A DNA stretch of 64,000 bases from Xestospongia muta (lineage: Eukaryota > Porifera > Demospongiae > Haplosclerida > Petrosiidae), in assembly GCA_963693285.1 (NCBI GenBank), contig OY848917.1, positions 20,317,745-20,381,744 on the forward strand, in the 5' to 3' direction. Below are positions 1 through 11,689 of this stretch, one piece after another. The notes beneath the pieces were generated by a model, which saw only the letters and a list, made by a program, of their open reading frames with translations, ran no database searches and was not told the origin of the DNA. The first letter of the stretch is position 1, and every line of letters begins with the position of its first letter. The position numbers were made by a program, and so were the translations under genes.

Positions 1-1176
1 AAGTAATTGTCTTCCTTCAGACAAGTGGTTGACCTCTTTAATCATAAGGAATATAATTCACACAATAGATTGATTGTTTTAACTGATTTATAGTCACATG
101 ATTGCATTAACATATATGTTTTCATTAGTAGTTACTATGGAATTATGTAGTTCAAATAGTTCAATAAACTATGACTTCTAAAGAAGCATGTGTTTTATCT
201 CTAGAGTTGTCCTATCATAACATCTGTCATCACAGCCCTCATGCAACAGTTAAGCATCATAATTTTTTTGTCTAACTAGTGAGACATTAAAAAGAATCTT
301 CATTGTTATGACAATAAATTGTATGACTGCATATAAATTTGCTCATATATTAGATATATAAATATCTCATCTTGCACTAACCACACATTGGTTAAACCAA
401 ATTTGCTTCTAAGGAAATTGTCATGAGTTAAATTAGTAATTACAAAAAGGCTGTGTATTACAATATTTTTAAAATAAATATCTACTGAGATTTAGTAAGA
501 ACTACAGCCCTGAGATAAAACACCTTATATACTTGTGCTAATATACACATGGATTAAATATAACTTATATAACCTGCCAGGATGCTATGGTCCATTACAT
601 GATACTTCCTTGTTATTGTACTTTATAGCTACTTGACAAATTCAAACTTGTATAGACTTTCCTCACAGCATCAGCATTTATTATATCAAAGACATATAAA
701 AGTTCAATGCACTTCTAATCTGTGTGTACTGTCTCTAATATAACAATATGTGATGCAACATTTTACTAGAAAATAACTCTCAAAGTCAAGAAACTGAGCA
801 ACAGCTGACAATTTCTCTAAAGATTGATAAACAAGCCCATACATGCCTGCTTTTTGCTGAAACAAAAATGTCCCAACTGAAAAAATATTTAGGAATTTAA
901 TTGAAGACAAAGAAAATTTTTAAAATGGCTACCACAAGAGAAGTATTTATATATGTTACTTAATTTGAACTGTCATTGGTCTATATACAACAGTAACGTA
1001 CAACAATGGATGGACTAGATACACTTGATAAAACAAATTTAAGTGGAAGAGACTAAGATAATTAAATAGGAATATTATAGACGCTCCCTCTTAGAAAAAA
1101 ACACTAGAGAGGTTGATTATCCGTAACCACAGCTCAGTCCTGTCATTATACGTATAACAAAATATGATGCTCTTAC

Positions 1177-1186
1177 TATTTCCCAT
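1177..1186 (-). CDS. Start exon (MGN) of a paralogous ANK-ROC-COR gene lying left of the window
   Basis: This is the exact counterpart of the ten-base start exon at 46,706-46,715: an ATG in a GCCATGG context, codons for MGN, then a GTAAGA donor. Its direction is leftwards. The rest of the putative paralogue would lie beyond position 1, with the next exon expected about 780 bp left of the window by analogy with the right copy. Whether that gene is intact cannot be judged here. Confidence 0.5.
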
Positions 1187-1281
1187 GGCCACCACTTTCA
1201 GCTCAGAGTACAGGATCAAACAAAAGTTTAGAAACGACGGACTAGCGACAGGAATGTCACCAATTAAATGGTGGCTGGCAC

Positions 1282-1816
1282 TGTCAGGCAAATTCGTTCC
1301 TAGTTAAAATTGGACCTAGGTCCATTTTTTGCATGCAAAATTTGGACCAAGGTCAAAATTTTGCATGCAAAAATTGGACCTAGGACCAAATTTGGACCTA
1401 CACTGCAAAATTTGTTCCTAGAGATAGGTCCACATTTGGCAGCAAAATTTGTTCCTAGATCCACTTTTGGCAGCAAAATTCGGTCCTATATAGGTCCAAT
1501 TTTATTTGATTATAATAAGATTTAGCATTTAATCTAAATAAAGACAGTATGTGTTATATAATTATAGGTTATATTATATAGGTAATGCTACAATTAACTA
1601 AGAGTTTTTTACACAATTGTCACATATCCATGATGCCGAATGGCGAATACAGTGAAGATTCATGCCTGCATAGAGAGAAAGCAGTCATTAGCAAAACAGT
1701 TTGCTAATAACTCTTAGATACCCGGATATGTTATAGGCAAAAATACAGCTATCTAGATATTCATCTCAGGTACTTTTGTTATTATGGCAAAACTCCGGAC
1801 CAAATTTTTCGTGACA
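1282..1816. mobile_element. 535-bp MITE-like element with TGT...ACA ends
   Basis: The element has imperfect inverted ends of about 19 bp: left TGTCAGGCAAATTCGTTCC; right end, reverse-complemented, TGTCACGAAAAATTTGGTCC. It is flanked by the 4-bp direct repeat GCAC (1278-1281 and 1817-1820). The duplicate locus at 46,807-46,810 has a single GCAC and no element, which confirms the boundaries. The left third has internally repeated blocks around the words GGACCTAGG and GCAAAATTT. No transposase is present. TGT/ACA ends with a 4-bp target duplication recall Ginger-type elements, but the family assignment is only suggestive. Confidence 0.8.
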
Positions 1817-2055
1817 GCACAATGACCCTGATGAATGTTATGACTAAAGTCTATTCGCGTTCACTTTTGCTAAAAAAATTATCATAACTTTCTAATAATC
1901 CATCAAATATTCAAAATTTCCTGACGACCGACAATCTGACGTCATTTTTTTATGACACGACCCACAAACAAGAACAAGTTTTTTGTACTGGAGATGTCAT
2001 TGACCACGAGGAATGTGATCTTCGTTAATCAATAAATGGCTGCCGCTTGAAGAGA

Positions 2056-5000
2056 ACTAGCCATTAGCGACAGTACGTTAGCATTGAAAAATACTGACGT
2101 TTCACGGACGTTTACGGAATTATGATTGACATTAAGATTGACATAAAGTACATGGCGGTAAGTATTGTATTATTAAGATTGACATAAAGTACAAATATAA
2201 TCATCATCTTTTAATTGTTGTCCTTGTCTTTGTATACACAATAGATGCATCCAGATATTGCACTTAGAACAAGAAACCCACATCACCTCCTCTGAAATTG
2301 ACTCATCATCCTCTTTATGACAATAGCCACATAACAATACATCTACCTTGTCCAAGTTTTGTGCCGATGCTCTAAATTCTCCTAGTGTGGGCTTCCCCAT
2401 TTGTCTGATGGATTGCCTTTTTTTCTTAGTGGAATAGTATTGTAGTTGCTTGTCATTGATTTATTAGGGGCAATTTTTCAAACTTCCTTGATTGTGATAT
2501 CTGAATGATTTCCAATTGCTTTAATCATGTTTATTGCTGCTCGGAGATGTTTACCAAGTTTTGTCAGAGTCACTGGATTATGTAAGGATGGTAGTAAAGC
2601 TAACAATTCATGTAGTTCAGTTTGTCATATTTCTTGTAACTTAAAAACTGAAGAGGAACTGTTGATGTTCTTCAGGACAGTTGCAAAGTATGTGTTATCT
2701 TCATCTCTGTTTGTATGACATTCTGGTGTTGCTGTGTCATTCATCAATACGATGTGTAGTATGTGCATGTGTTTGCATACAGTCGTGTGTGTAATTGAGT
2801 CTATACAAGTACCTGAGTATGCATGAACACATGCTCTGCAATATGAGCATTGAAGTTGACAATTGTTACAGGCTTACAGCTTGTCTCCTTTTGAAGTGTG
2901 TAATGTATTGATGCATCCCTTTCAGATCTTATAGTGTAGTCATTATTAATTTGGTCAATGTCATATCCATTCTTCATCATTTCCTCACCTCGTTTGTGGC
3001 GTTTATTTATTTCCGTAACTCTGTGTGTTCCTTTCTCTTTGCTGATTTTTATGACCTTGCAAAAGCTTTGTCCTTAGCAATTTGGAAGAGAACACACAAT
3101 AAATGGTCAAGACGTCTATTTTGTTTCCCCTTAAGGTACACCTTTTTTAGGAGACGGTGAAATGCTTCCACAAACATATTGGTGTTTATCATCTTCCATT
3201 TACACTGACAAATAGCCCATTCTTGTACACAATTGCAGTAATATGTTGTAAAGTATTGGTAAAATTTTTAACATGAGAGAGAAACTGTTGAAGTTTTACT
3301 TTAAATTCTATTTCATCTTGTTGTGTTAGTAAAACTTGCAGGTGATGATAAATGGTGATTCGTTGTTCTTGGTTAGAAATATGCTTGTTTAGTGCATCCC
3401 TCCAGGTCCTGTCGATGTGCCATGCACAAAACAATTTTCTTGTTCTGTTAGCTCCATAAACCCCTACCCAAGCATTCCAAAATTGCTCAGCATCATTACT
3501 CATAAAAACCTCAGGCTGTAAGAGACCAGTCCGTTTCTTTAAGTATTTAAATATTTGTACTAATGCACACATGTCCTCTCTATTACAGACAGCCCAAGCC
3601 ACAGGTATGCCTTCACCGTATTCATCAAGTACCATAACTGTTATCAAATTGAAGTCATAGATGTTAGTTCTGTAAGTTGTGTCCACACAAATTATGTTAT
3701 CTCCAAAGTTAGTCATCATGTCTCGTTGGAATTCTGTTTGTATCACTAGAAGAAAATCATTTTGTCCAAGGTCATCAGTGTCATCATTTTGTTCATTTCC
3801 TTACTGTTTAAAAACAACAATAGGGTCGTAGTCAAGAGTTTTACATTCTTCAACCCAGGCCTGCACACTGATATAGTCATTAGTGTGTCTCTCTATTCCA
3901 TCAATATTGTACTGTCGTTTTATGTTGTGAATGTCTTGTCTTGAGATAAGATGTTTACATTCCATTTTCTCTGCTACAGTATCCCTAATGCTGTCAAGGA
4001 TTTTTTCGATTGTCACTCCTTGTTGCAATTTTGCTGAAACTTGTAAACAAATATCTTCTGTTAGAGTCAGGTGAGCTAGTTCAATATCATGATCATAGTG
4101 TGTACTGTTGGACTCAACAAAAACATGACTATTTTCTTGTTTCTTGGCTATTATATGTGCTGGACAATAACATTGCTTGTACCCTGTGATTTTAAGCATC
4201 GTTTACCTTTTGATGTATATTCCCCTGATTGGTTACAGTAAAAGTAGTGAATACAAATACCTAACCTCACACGAGATGATGTACGCTGCACATAAATTGT
4301 ATTAGTGTCTTTCTCTTTTTTTTCTTTCCATTGCAGGAATTCATTGAAGCTTTTAAATGTATAATGACGACCTTGTGGATATTCTTTAGATGACCACTAA
4401 GTTCTTTAAGTGAGTCAAATCTGTTAAATATAAATAAAATAACAATATTATTCTATAGGTGTCAACTTGTAATGGAACCATCTACAGGTATCAAGAAGAA
4501 GGTTTTTACAAACATCAAACATGTTGTGTATAATCAAGGTGGAACTTTATAAGAGTGATAACCACAAGTTTAAACCTATGGGTAAGTTTTTTTTATCTCA
4601 TTCTTGAAAGCCATTGTCTAATTGTGTGACCTTTGTAGCTAGTTATTTTAAAAGTAAAAGCCTACCTTAGGTTGATCAGTTTGTAGACTTGTTATTTGCT
4701 CAACACCTTTGAATATTTCTTGTGTAAAAGTATTAGCATAAATTACATAAGTCAAAACATGGCAATGGATATTCTTACATGATCTTTTGACAAAGAGTAT
4801 TTCTTCCTACCATCATAGAGTCCATAATGTAGACCCTTGACAGACGAAAGTCAACAATCTGTAATAATGGTATACGTAACAGTAAGTGCCTGTTGGCATT
4901 CTATTTACAACACAAACCAATGCTCCTGTCTACATATAGGAAATATCCATACTCTCTTTTGTACTAAACCAGCTATGTCAATCTGTAGATTTTAGTTGTT

Positions 5001-5570
5001 ATGTTTGTTGTAAAAATAATATACTAACCCAAGGCTGGTTTTCTGCAGCTCCTTGAGGACCCATTTGTTCCATACGAGGGTAAGTGTAACTATCAAATAT
5101 AAATATATCCTATATAGTATTAATAGATAATAAATATTATTATAATATGTTTGCATTTTATACTTTTGAAACACTAGATGTGTCATGAAAAAATACACAA
5201 AGAAAAGAGTTGACAGTTTGATCATCAAGATATTTATTTACAGCTTGAGCTCCAAAACCACAGAGACGCCAAAGAGAATCCCGATTAAAGTGAACTTCTT
5301 ACATAGTGAAACAGTCAGGAGTTTTATTGCAAACAGTCAACAACAATTCAGTGCTATTACCACTGACTGACTATTCCTTCAAATTTTCTAATGCCATCTT
5401 TACTGCTGTGCATCTGTTTTATTTATAATTTTATCATTGTTGAGAGTAGGAGGTAATTATTATTATTCACGTCATTATTGTGAGTAGGAGGTAATTATTC
5501 ACGTGGGCGAGGTAATTACACGGAAATATACGGATTTGTACACTGCTAACGTACTTCGCTAATGGCTAGT
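2056..5570 (-). mobile_element. MULE (Mutator-like) DNA transposon, decayed
   Basis: Inverted ends of about 27 bp begin ACTAGCCATTAGCG at 2056 and end with the complementary CGCTAATGGCTAGT at 5570. The flanks carry the direct repeat TTGAAGAGA (2047-2055 and 5570-5578, one base ambiguous), of the 8-9 bp size expected for Mutator elements. The right copy of the segmental duplication (47,060-47,068) has a single TTGAAGAGA and no insert. The element therefore inserted after the duplication, or was lost cleanly from the other copy. It carries a broken transposase on the minus strand; 4,440-5,540 holds no open frame I can assign. Confidence 0.88.
2173..4430 (-). pseudogene. MULE transposase with C-terminal PHD-like finger, broken
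   Basis: Reading from 4430 down, an N-terminal piece (about 4255-4430, motif FNEFLQWK) is followed by a segment with GYKQCYCPAH at 4199-3801. An in-frame TAA lies at 3801-3803 and the same frame continues. The catalytic part (about 3746-3189) has the MULE pattern VDTTYRTN, then VAWAVCNRED, VFMSNDAEQF and a CAWHIDRTW box. A frameshift near 3,205 moves the continuation (NTNMFVEAFHRLL) to another frame. A separate segment at 2173-2400 encodes a C4HC3-type zinc finger (CGYC...C-KC--WMHLLC...CTLC), a common accessory domain of such transposases. Because it lies inside the element's inverted ends, I read it as part of the transposon rather than a host gene. The stop and frameshift make it inactive. 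Confidence 0.85.
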
Positions 5571-5879
5571 TGAAGAGAGAAACTAGTACCGTAAGAAATA
5601 CATTCTCACTCTAAAATGTTTAATGATATAGATAGTTAAAGTGCTATACTACTGTAGCTATAAAGAAGGAAGACGAATACAACTATTTTGTATGAGAACA
5701 GAAATATTTCTAAAACCAGACTTGAATCAGTAACAAAAAATATTATAAAATTTAAGATAGGGGTAATGCATTGTCTAAACAATCTTGATCAAAGTCTTCA
5801 AAAACTTTTGTTAAGTTATGCCTTGGATTGGTACATATTGTTTGTATAAATTCTGTTATTTTTGGTAGTGCTTCATTTA

Positions 5880-6790
5880 TTAACTGTCATCTTTGTCCAT
5901 CATACCATCATCAATGTCGCTGTTGTTGTCATTGTAACTATCATCTTCACCAATTTCAATTATGAATTCTTCTAGTTACGTAAACCATTCTATAAAGTGT
6001 TCTGAGTTCATTTCATCATGATAGTCTGCTTACTTCATCCTAGATCTAAAACCAAAGCCTGTACCAGGAACTAAACCCTCCATTCCACCAGCATGAACGA
6101 CAATAATTTGTTGACCCTTCCCATTTGGCAGCTTCCATGCTCCTTTACCATCAACTTCTACCTAAATATCTTCTTTACAGTGATATACATTTACCCATGT
6201 TTCATCAGTATAGATTGTCTTGTTACCATTTCTTAGTTATGTATCATTTGCAAGTGTATATGTGTCTTTGTTCCAGTATATTACATTGTTTGTATATGTA
6301 CTGCTTACTGTCCCTTTTCTTGTATAATAAACTAACTCTCACAGAACCCTCCATAGACAAAACCTACCACATCTAAAAACACCATCCAGTTTTAATTTAT
6401 TTAATACAGTAGTCAAAGTGGGATATTGTTGTGTATAAAAGCTATGAACAATATGTAGCATTACTTCTTTGTCAAGAGAGTACACATACCCTAGATGTGT
6501 GTTTAACAGGAGTCATACCCTCTTGAGATATATATTCATTATAAATATTACGCTCACTTCTTACTGATACACCTATAGCATCTGCTGTACATTCTACGAT
6601 CTTCTCTCTCGTAATTGAGCTTCCTTTTTCTCTCTTTCTCAAAGAACTGCTTTACCTTTTTAATTACATGTTTGGTTTGTGACGTCAATCTAACCCCCTT
6701 CCCAGGTTTCTTTAACTACCTTATATATAACCTGAGGGTCTTATTTGATGATAGAATATGAGCTGCTTCCTTGATTCTATTCTATATAAA
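5880..6790 (-). pseudogene. IS630/Tc1-type (DDE_3) transposase remnant, left copy
   Basis: Reverse-strand translation in several frames gives pieces typical of invertebrate DDE_3 transposases. These include a KPGKGVRLTSQTK-like and helix-turn-helix region near 6,560-6,720, TDETWVNVYHCKEDI near 6,170-6,220, and KGQQIIVVHAGGMEG near 6,090-6,125. The same remnant occurs at 47,410-48,730. The left copy also lost about 480 bp at position 5,975, which removed the ELNPIE region and third catalytic residue that the right copy still shows. It has many stops and frameshifts. Confidence 0.75.
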
Positions 6791-7240
6791 CTATTGCACA
6801 TTTTTAAAATATTTTTTTATAAATTAATGTAGATATAATTCTAACTTACATATTTGCGAAAAGTTTGTTTCACAAGAAAAGAAAATCAACTCTATACACA
6901 CTCATGCACAAGAGCTTTTAATTACATGTGATGTTAGCAGAGGTAAGATACCAACAACAACAAAACGTACAAAAAATCAATGAATATATATATATACAGC
7001 TGACATCACATAATTGTAACCACAAGTTTACATAACACATGACAGCTAATAATAATACTGTTCAGCAACTGTAAATTACCATCTCCTCAACATGTGACAC
7101 CTCAAAGAATAATATCACAAGCATTTAATTGGTGATGTGTGGTATCTGTCATGTATACTATTGAGTTTGACTCGAGAAAACTTATTACACCTGTTAAAAT
7201 ATGGTTGTAACTCAATAGATATGTTATTTAGCCATTGTGT
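6765..7240. other. Segment present only in the left duplicate
   Basis: About 470 bp of AT-rich sequence interrupts the alignment with 48,740-48,760. I see no open frame, terminal repeat or target duplication that would decide between an insertion here and a deletion in the right copy. Confidence 0.5.
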
Positions 7241-7575
7241 TAAGTATATTTGAACACTTTGATAAGAATAGAGTCATAATGTGCAGCATTTTTTAACTGA
7301 AATAATGTCATAGGTAGGCTATCTGAGTCATATTAAATTAAATATGCAGGATGCTCCTACACAGCTGATATAAACAATGGCATCTCTGCATAAGCATCTG
7401 TTACTATGTTCTTGGTTTTCTGTTGTTGTTTTTAAATTACTAAGAATGAGACAGACTTTGTAAAGAAAATGAACTGTATTTTAATTACTTGTGACTACCT
7501 TTTTATATATTCTGATATTTCATTCTAGCAATTTGTATTGTATTAGACTTAAGAAAAATTTAGGTACCTGTATAG

Positions 7576-7640
7576 TATGATAAATTGAAACAGATCTTAT
7601 ATTTTGTATTTTGTGTGTATTATTATTTTTTTGATATATA
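7576..7640 (+). mobile_element. LTR fragment (relative of the 49,090 LTR)
   Basis: The sequence after TATAG begins TATGATAAATTGAAACAG and matches the first about 50 bases of the 5' LTR at 49,090, with the same flanking bases. The rest of the LTR element is missing here, so either the duplication ended inside it or it was deleted. Confidence 0.6.
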
Positions 7641-7675
7641 CATAATAGTGACTTAGTAAATTTTATTACACACAG

Positions 7676-7717
<42 letters not shown>

Positions 7718-8780
7718 ATATCATCATTATTATTATTATTATAATTATTATAGTTATTATATGATACCATCAATAGAAGGAGGGGGGTGGGGGAGCAAGC
7801 GAGCCACATTGTTGAATTCCCCCCACCATAAAGAGATGAACAGGTGTTGGAAGAGATGTCGTATGGTGTCTTCAGAGTTTAATCCTAGGCGTTGACCTAG
7901 GAGGCGGCCAATTGATGTAATTGTTTGGGATGTCATCTCACTCTAACCACCTATAGTCTCCACCAAAAGTGAGACAAACGAAACCCCAACCTCTCGGCAA
8001 GCATCTAAGTGAGTGAAGTGTTTGCAATATTCCCCAACAGAGAGGGTGTGTCCTTAGGACAAGGAAGAATTTTCAAGAGTAAGTCTCTGGAGAGGGGAAA
8101 TAACAGACACATCTAGGGCAACAGGTTTACCATGGGTCCAGCGAGGCAGGTAGATGTCAGCAGGACGACTTTTAGAGCCTGGTATCAGTGATGGCACATC
8201 TTTCCTTGGGCTGCACACTGGACAGAGGAGAAGAGGGCATCTCTGATAGAGTCATGTCGGTGTATACGGTCTTTGTTGCTGTTGAATGTTAGCTACTTCA
8301 AGGTGAACTGTTTTAGTGAGACACTTGGAGACCAACCGACGTAAGACTTCCCCTACAGCTATAGGATGGTGCTTCCCATCTTTTTTCTGAGATGCAAGTA
8401 AAGTGGGGCCACAAAGGTGGGGGATGAGGTCAGGTGGGGCTTGACCTGAGCAGAGTAGGTTGACAATCCTAGGTTAACTTCAAGGCTGAGGATGCTCTGG
8501 AGGGAGTTGGGCAGAGGACTGCCTCCTTTAAGTGGTTAGCTCTGGGGCCTGTAGGACCTGGAGCAGACCCTAAAGGAAAAGATTTAAGACAGTTGAGCAC
8601 GATTGTGTCATCAATCTGAGCAGGAGTGGGAGGTGGCCCTTCTGGAAGCTGAGGCAGAGGAGCTTGTGGATGTTTCATAAGGAGTTCATCTCTTATTTCA
8701 ATGGTGGCCTTAGCCAGACCATTGGAGGAAAGAGCTTGAATGGCTTTGCTGAAGTGGCCATCCTGAACTGCTCGACGGGT
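7676..8780 (-). pseudogene. Non-LTR retrotransposon remnant (reverse-transcriptase polyprotein)
   Basis: On the minus strand, from 8,775 to about 7,790, translation gives pieces of a reverse-transcriptase polyprotein. They run in order: QDGHFSKAIQALSS, a proline-rich stretch, LKSFPLGSAPGPTGPRANHL (8469-8678), LCGPTLLASQKKDG, PIAVGEVLRRLVSK, then a C-terminal part with SIGRLLGQRLG and TIRHLFQHLFISLW. A large middle part, including the catalytic core, is deleted near 8,270 and several stops occur. The 3' end runs into an (ATA/TAA)n tract at 7676-7770, a typical simple-repeat tail. It has no counterpart in the right duplicate. Confidence 0.75.
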
Positions 8781-8824
8781 TCAAGGTGCATTGTTGTATC
8801 TAAGAGAGTTTGTAGAAAGATTGG

Positions 8825-9290
8825 TCTTCCTTATACTCTAACACAGGGTTATGCATGGGTCAGATGACTAACCTAAGGTTGTTTATGATATAACTGTGTT
8901 ATAAAGGACACATTCAGATAACATATAATCATACCACTATAAAAGTAGAGACAAACAATAGAATAAATAAAGCAATAAATGCTGCATTGCATTCAATTAC
9001 AAAATTGTACAACATTATAACATACTATTATGTTATAAAGGACAAATTCAGATAACAAGTAATCACAGCAGAATAAACAAAAAAGAATGCAATAAACAAA
9101 GTATTAAAAATAATATCATTGAGTTACATACACTTACAAATTAATCTGCATTATATTACACTTACTAGCTATTACATTATTAAAGGAACACATTCAGAGA
9201 ACAAGTAGGTTTTAGAGTAAGAAAAAACACTTGTTTTTATTATTATTTAAATTACCTTAGTAGTGACAGTGTTGATATCCAAGTTGTAAT
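8825..9290. repeat. Relic: short repeat, degenerate satellite units and the end of an ankyrin exon
   Basis: 8825-8885 matches 63,103-63,170. 8,885-9,230 holds degenerate copies of the 143-bp satellite (ATTCAGATAACA...AATCACA...CAGTAAACA). At about 9,253-9,282 the sequence ACCTTAGTAGTGACAGTG plus GTTGATATC matches the 3' end of the A-type ankyrin exon with its donor (as at 35,808-35,835) and then diverges. This is a remnant of a tandem paralogue of the ANK-ROC-COR gene in the same orientation. Confidence 0.65.
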
Positions 9291-10334
9291 GACCTAGCAG
9301 ATAATGTACTATCAACAAACATGTAAAGCAATGACACCAGTAATTATCAGAAATAACAAGTAAATTACTCTCACTTCACTACCCTATTGTCTAACAAACA
9401 ACTCATCTTTAACATGAACTTTAAATAAACTTCAAAGGCTTGAATCACTAACTACTGAATGTCAAACACTATGCAGACTGCTAGCAATTCCAAACATGTG
9501 TCTCAGTAATAACTGCTATTGAGCAAAAAGTTCTTAGAAAATGATCCATAATATACTGTGATTAATGAAAGATCAATGTACAATTGTGTAATTACTCGTA
9601 TTAACATAAAATACTTTCTGACTTTTTATCACAAGTAGGTACATTACTATATATAGTGTGTAAACAACAATACATTATTATGTTAAAGCAAATGAATTTT
9701 ATTAAGGAAAATTCAACAATACATCTCCTAGCAATTAGCTGATGATTTACTAATACAGTACAAACTGAACAGTTTTTTTTTAAAAGATATGTGGCACTTA
9801 CACATGTATGCCCATATTTACATTATTTTCTTAAAATAAGTTTAGCATTACAATAAATATGATAACTCTTATTGTAATATTGTATTGTTATCAAAGTACA
9901 TTGCTGATGAAATACAAAGGAACTGACATAGTTAAAAGGCATATTTGGATCTTCATGAAAGCTTCTACAGCACTTCAATTAGTCAATAAATCATGCAGTT
10001 AAAGCACTATTCTTTATCATGCCATGATTACATCAATTGGTCTCCAGGTCAGGAATGGTCTTGATGGTTTATACAAAGGATCCCAGGAATGGTACATCAT
10101 ATGGAAACTGGAAACCAACAATAGAATGAACCCTTGCCAACGAAACCCAGTCATAGAACAGTGAAACTATTGGAACTGGAGCTTAATTATGAGAATCGTG
10201 AAAACTGAAACCAATGGAACTTAATAATGGAACACAAGGAACTGTTGCAATACAATTATGGAACACAAGAAACACTATCTCAAACAGGGAATCCAGAAAA
10301 CAAAATATTAAAACAATACACACAACACAACTTG
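9291..10334. other. No recognisable feature
   Basis: AT-rich sequence. I see no open frame, repeat boundary or RNA gene that I can support. Confidence 0.5.
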
Positions 10335-10434
10335 TATAGACTTCCTAATTTTTTGTGCCATAAGTTTTTTCTCTTAGCAAGGAATTCTGAAATGAAAGTG
10401 TTTAATTATTGAGGTGTAATGTCATATCTTTTGT

Positions 10435-10653
10435 TCAGTTTATAATAGCAGCATATATGTGAAGTGGAGATGTATCAACTAAGTTCCTGAAGATCAATTC
10501 TTGTATTGAAGGCCATATCTTTCTCTTTGCTAAGTCACCATTAGCTCCCATAATAATCAGAGTAGTAGCTCCCTTGTTGGATGACCTATTATTTGCATTT
10601 TCAACAAGTTGAAAGCATGATAATATAATAAAAAAGATTGATTTCATTTTCAT
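10435..10653 (-). pseudogene. Truncated H6PD 5' fragment
   Basis: The fragment encodes the signal peptide (MKMKSIFFIILSCFQLVENA), the nucleotide-binding motif GANGDLAKRKIWPSIQEL and about 20 further residues, then runs into the deletion junction and a stop. It is useful because it keeps an unbroken reading frame through KRKIWPSIQEL, where the full-length gene at 57,315 lacks one base. Confidence 0.85.
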
Positions 10654-10719
10654 TGCAGCGCCGTTTATTTCCGTATTATTTCCGCATACTATTCAGCCAC
10701 ACCCCTTGTTTGCAACGAA

Positions 10720-11492
10720 ATGGATGCTGTTTTTCTTCCTTCACCAAACGAACTTGTATTAGATGACATCAGGACAACTAATCTAATAGTTTTTATTGTT
10801 ATTATTATTATAGCTTGTTTATCAGTTGCCGTCGTTTGTATTACTCTTGGATACGCCTTCTTTTTGACAAGAACCAACAGGTAATGTATATATGTTCATC
10901 TAATCTGTCCAGAGTGAATGAATAGAGTGGCAAAATATCTCGAAAGCCAAATAGGATAGAGAGTATTAAAACATATTGTCCAAATATGTGTGATTGTATT
11001 TACTGATTTTTACACACTTTAGCTTCACCTTGTCCAAGAAAAAGAAAGCTATGAAATATTCGGTTGCATCTAATAACAACAGAGAATCAACAGCTATAAC
11101 TAAAAGTCAAGTGACATTACGACATATAGCCAGCCACAAAAGTATTAGAGATTAATCCTTAAAATTGGGAGCACAGTTACCAACAGAGACAACATATGAA
11201 GATAGTAACTATGACGACGAAACTAATCTAGTTTGGGGAGATGATAAAATTGATATATCAAAAATAGATCATACCAATGACAGCAAGTGAGTCAAAGATA
11301 CTTTGTTACTATCAGCTATTAATATTAGAGCTCAAGCTTTTAAAATAAACATGATATTCATCAACTATACATATTGATAAAGTATGATGTTATTATATCA
11401 TTATTTTATTTTAATATAGCACTGATAACAATAACAAATCATTACCACCAAGTTATATTTATCCACAACATCTGTTTGAAGACCAATTGTGA
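10720..11492 (+). pseudogene. Pseudogene copy of the small single-pass membrane protein
   Basis: Three exons (10,720-10,880; 11,023-11,286; 11,420-11,492) align exactly in length and splice sites with the gene at 57,522-58,300. Exon 1 encodes MDAVFLPSPNEL and the hydrophobic segment. In exon 2 an AAG codon has become TAA (11,153-11,155), which removes the last about 68 residues. It has only one copy of the last exon, whereas the intact gene has a tandem second copy. Confidence 0.85.
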
Positions 11493-11689
11493 AGGAATAG
11501 TCTATGTATTTACATATTACTAATATTTCTGGTTTATATTTTTCTTTATAACTTGATTATTTTCAAATTTTGTTAATTTATAAAATTCTGGTTAAGATTT
11601 TTTATAATAGACATGAATAATAATAAGTTGACATTGATTATTAATGGCAAAAAATTTAAACAACAAAGAAAAATACATAATAAAATTAT

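Larger units (their letters stand above)
1..7620. repeat. Left copy of a large direct segmental duplication
   Basis: Position 1 aligns by eye with about 45,491 and similarity runs colinearly to about 7,620 (49,130 in the right copy). The left copy carries two insertions absent from the right one (1282-1816 and 2056-5570). It lacks about 480 bp of the right copy at about 5,975 and has about 470 bp (6,765-7,240) the right copy lacks. Similarity resumes at 10,335-11,722 (52,719-58,632), so the full duplicated block is about 12-13 kb. Apart from the features listed separately, 1-1176 is non-coding and corresponds to intron 1 of the ANK-ROC-COR gene in the right copy. Confidence 0.9.

Noticed and set aside
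704..910. Small reading frame present in both duplication arms (also 46,221-46,442)
   Set aside because: The two copies differ by frame-changing indels in the middle, it lacks an ATG start, and it lies in intron 1 of the large gene on the same strand.
1310..1525. 71-codon open frame
   Set aside because: It lies wholly inside the MITE and is built from its internal repeats.
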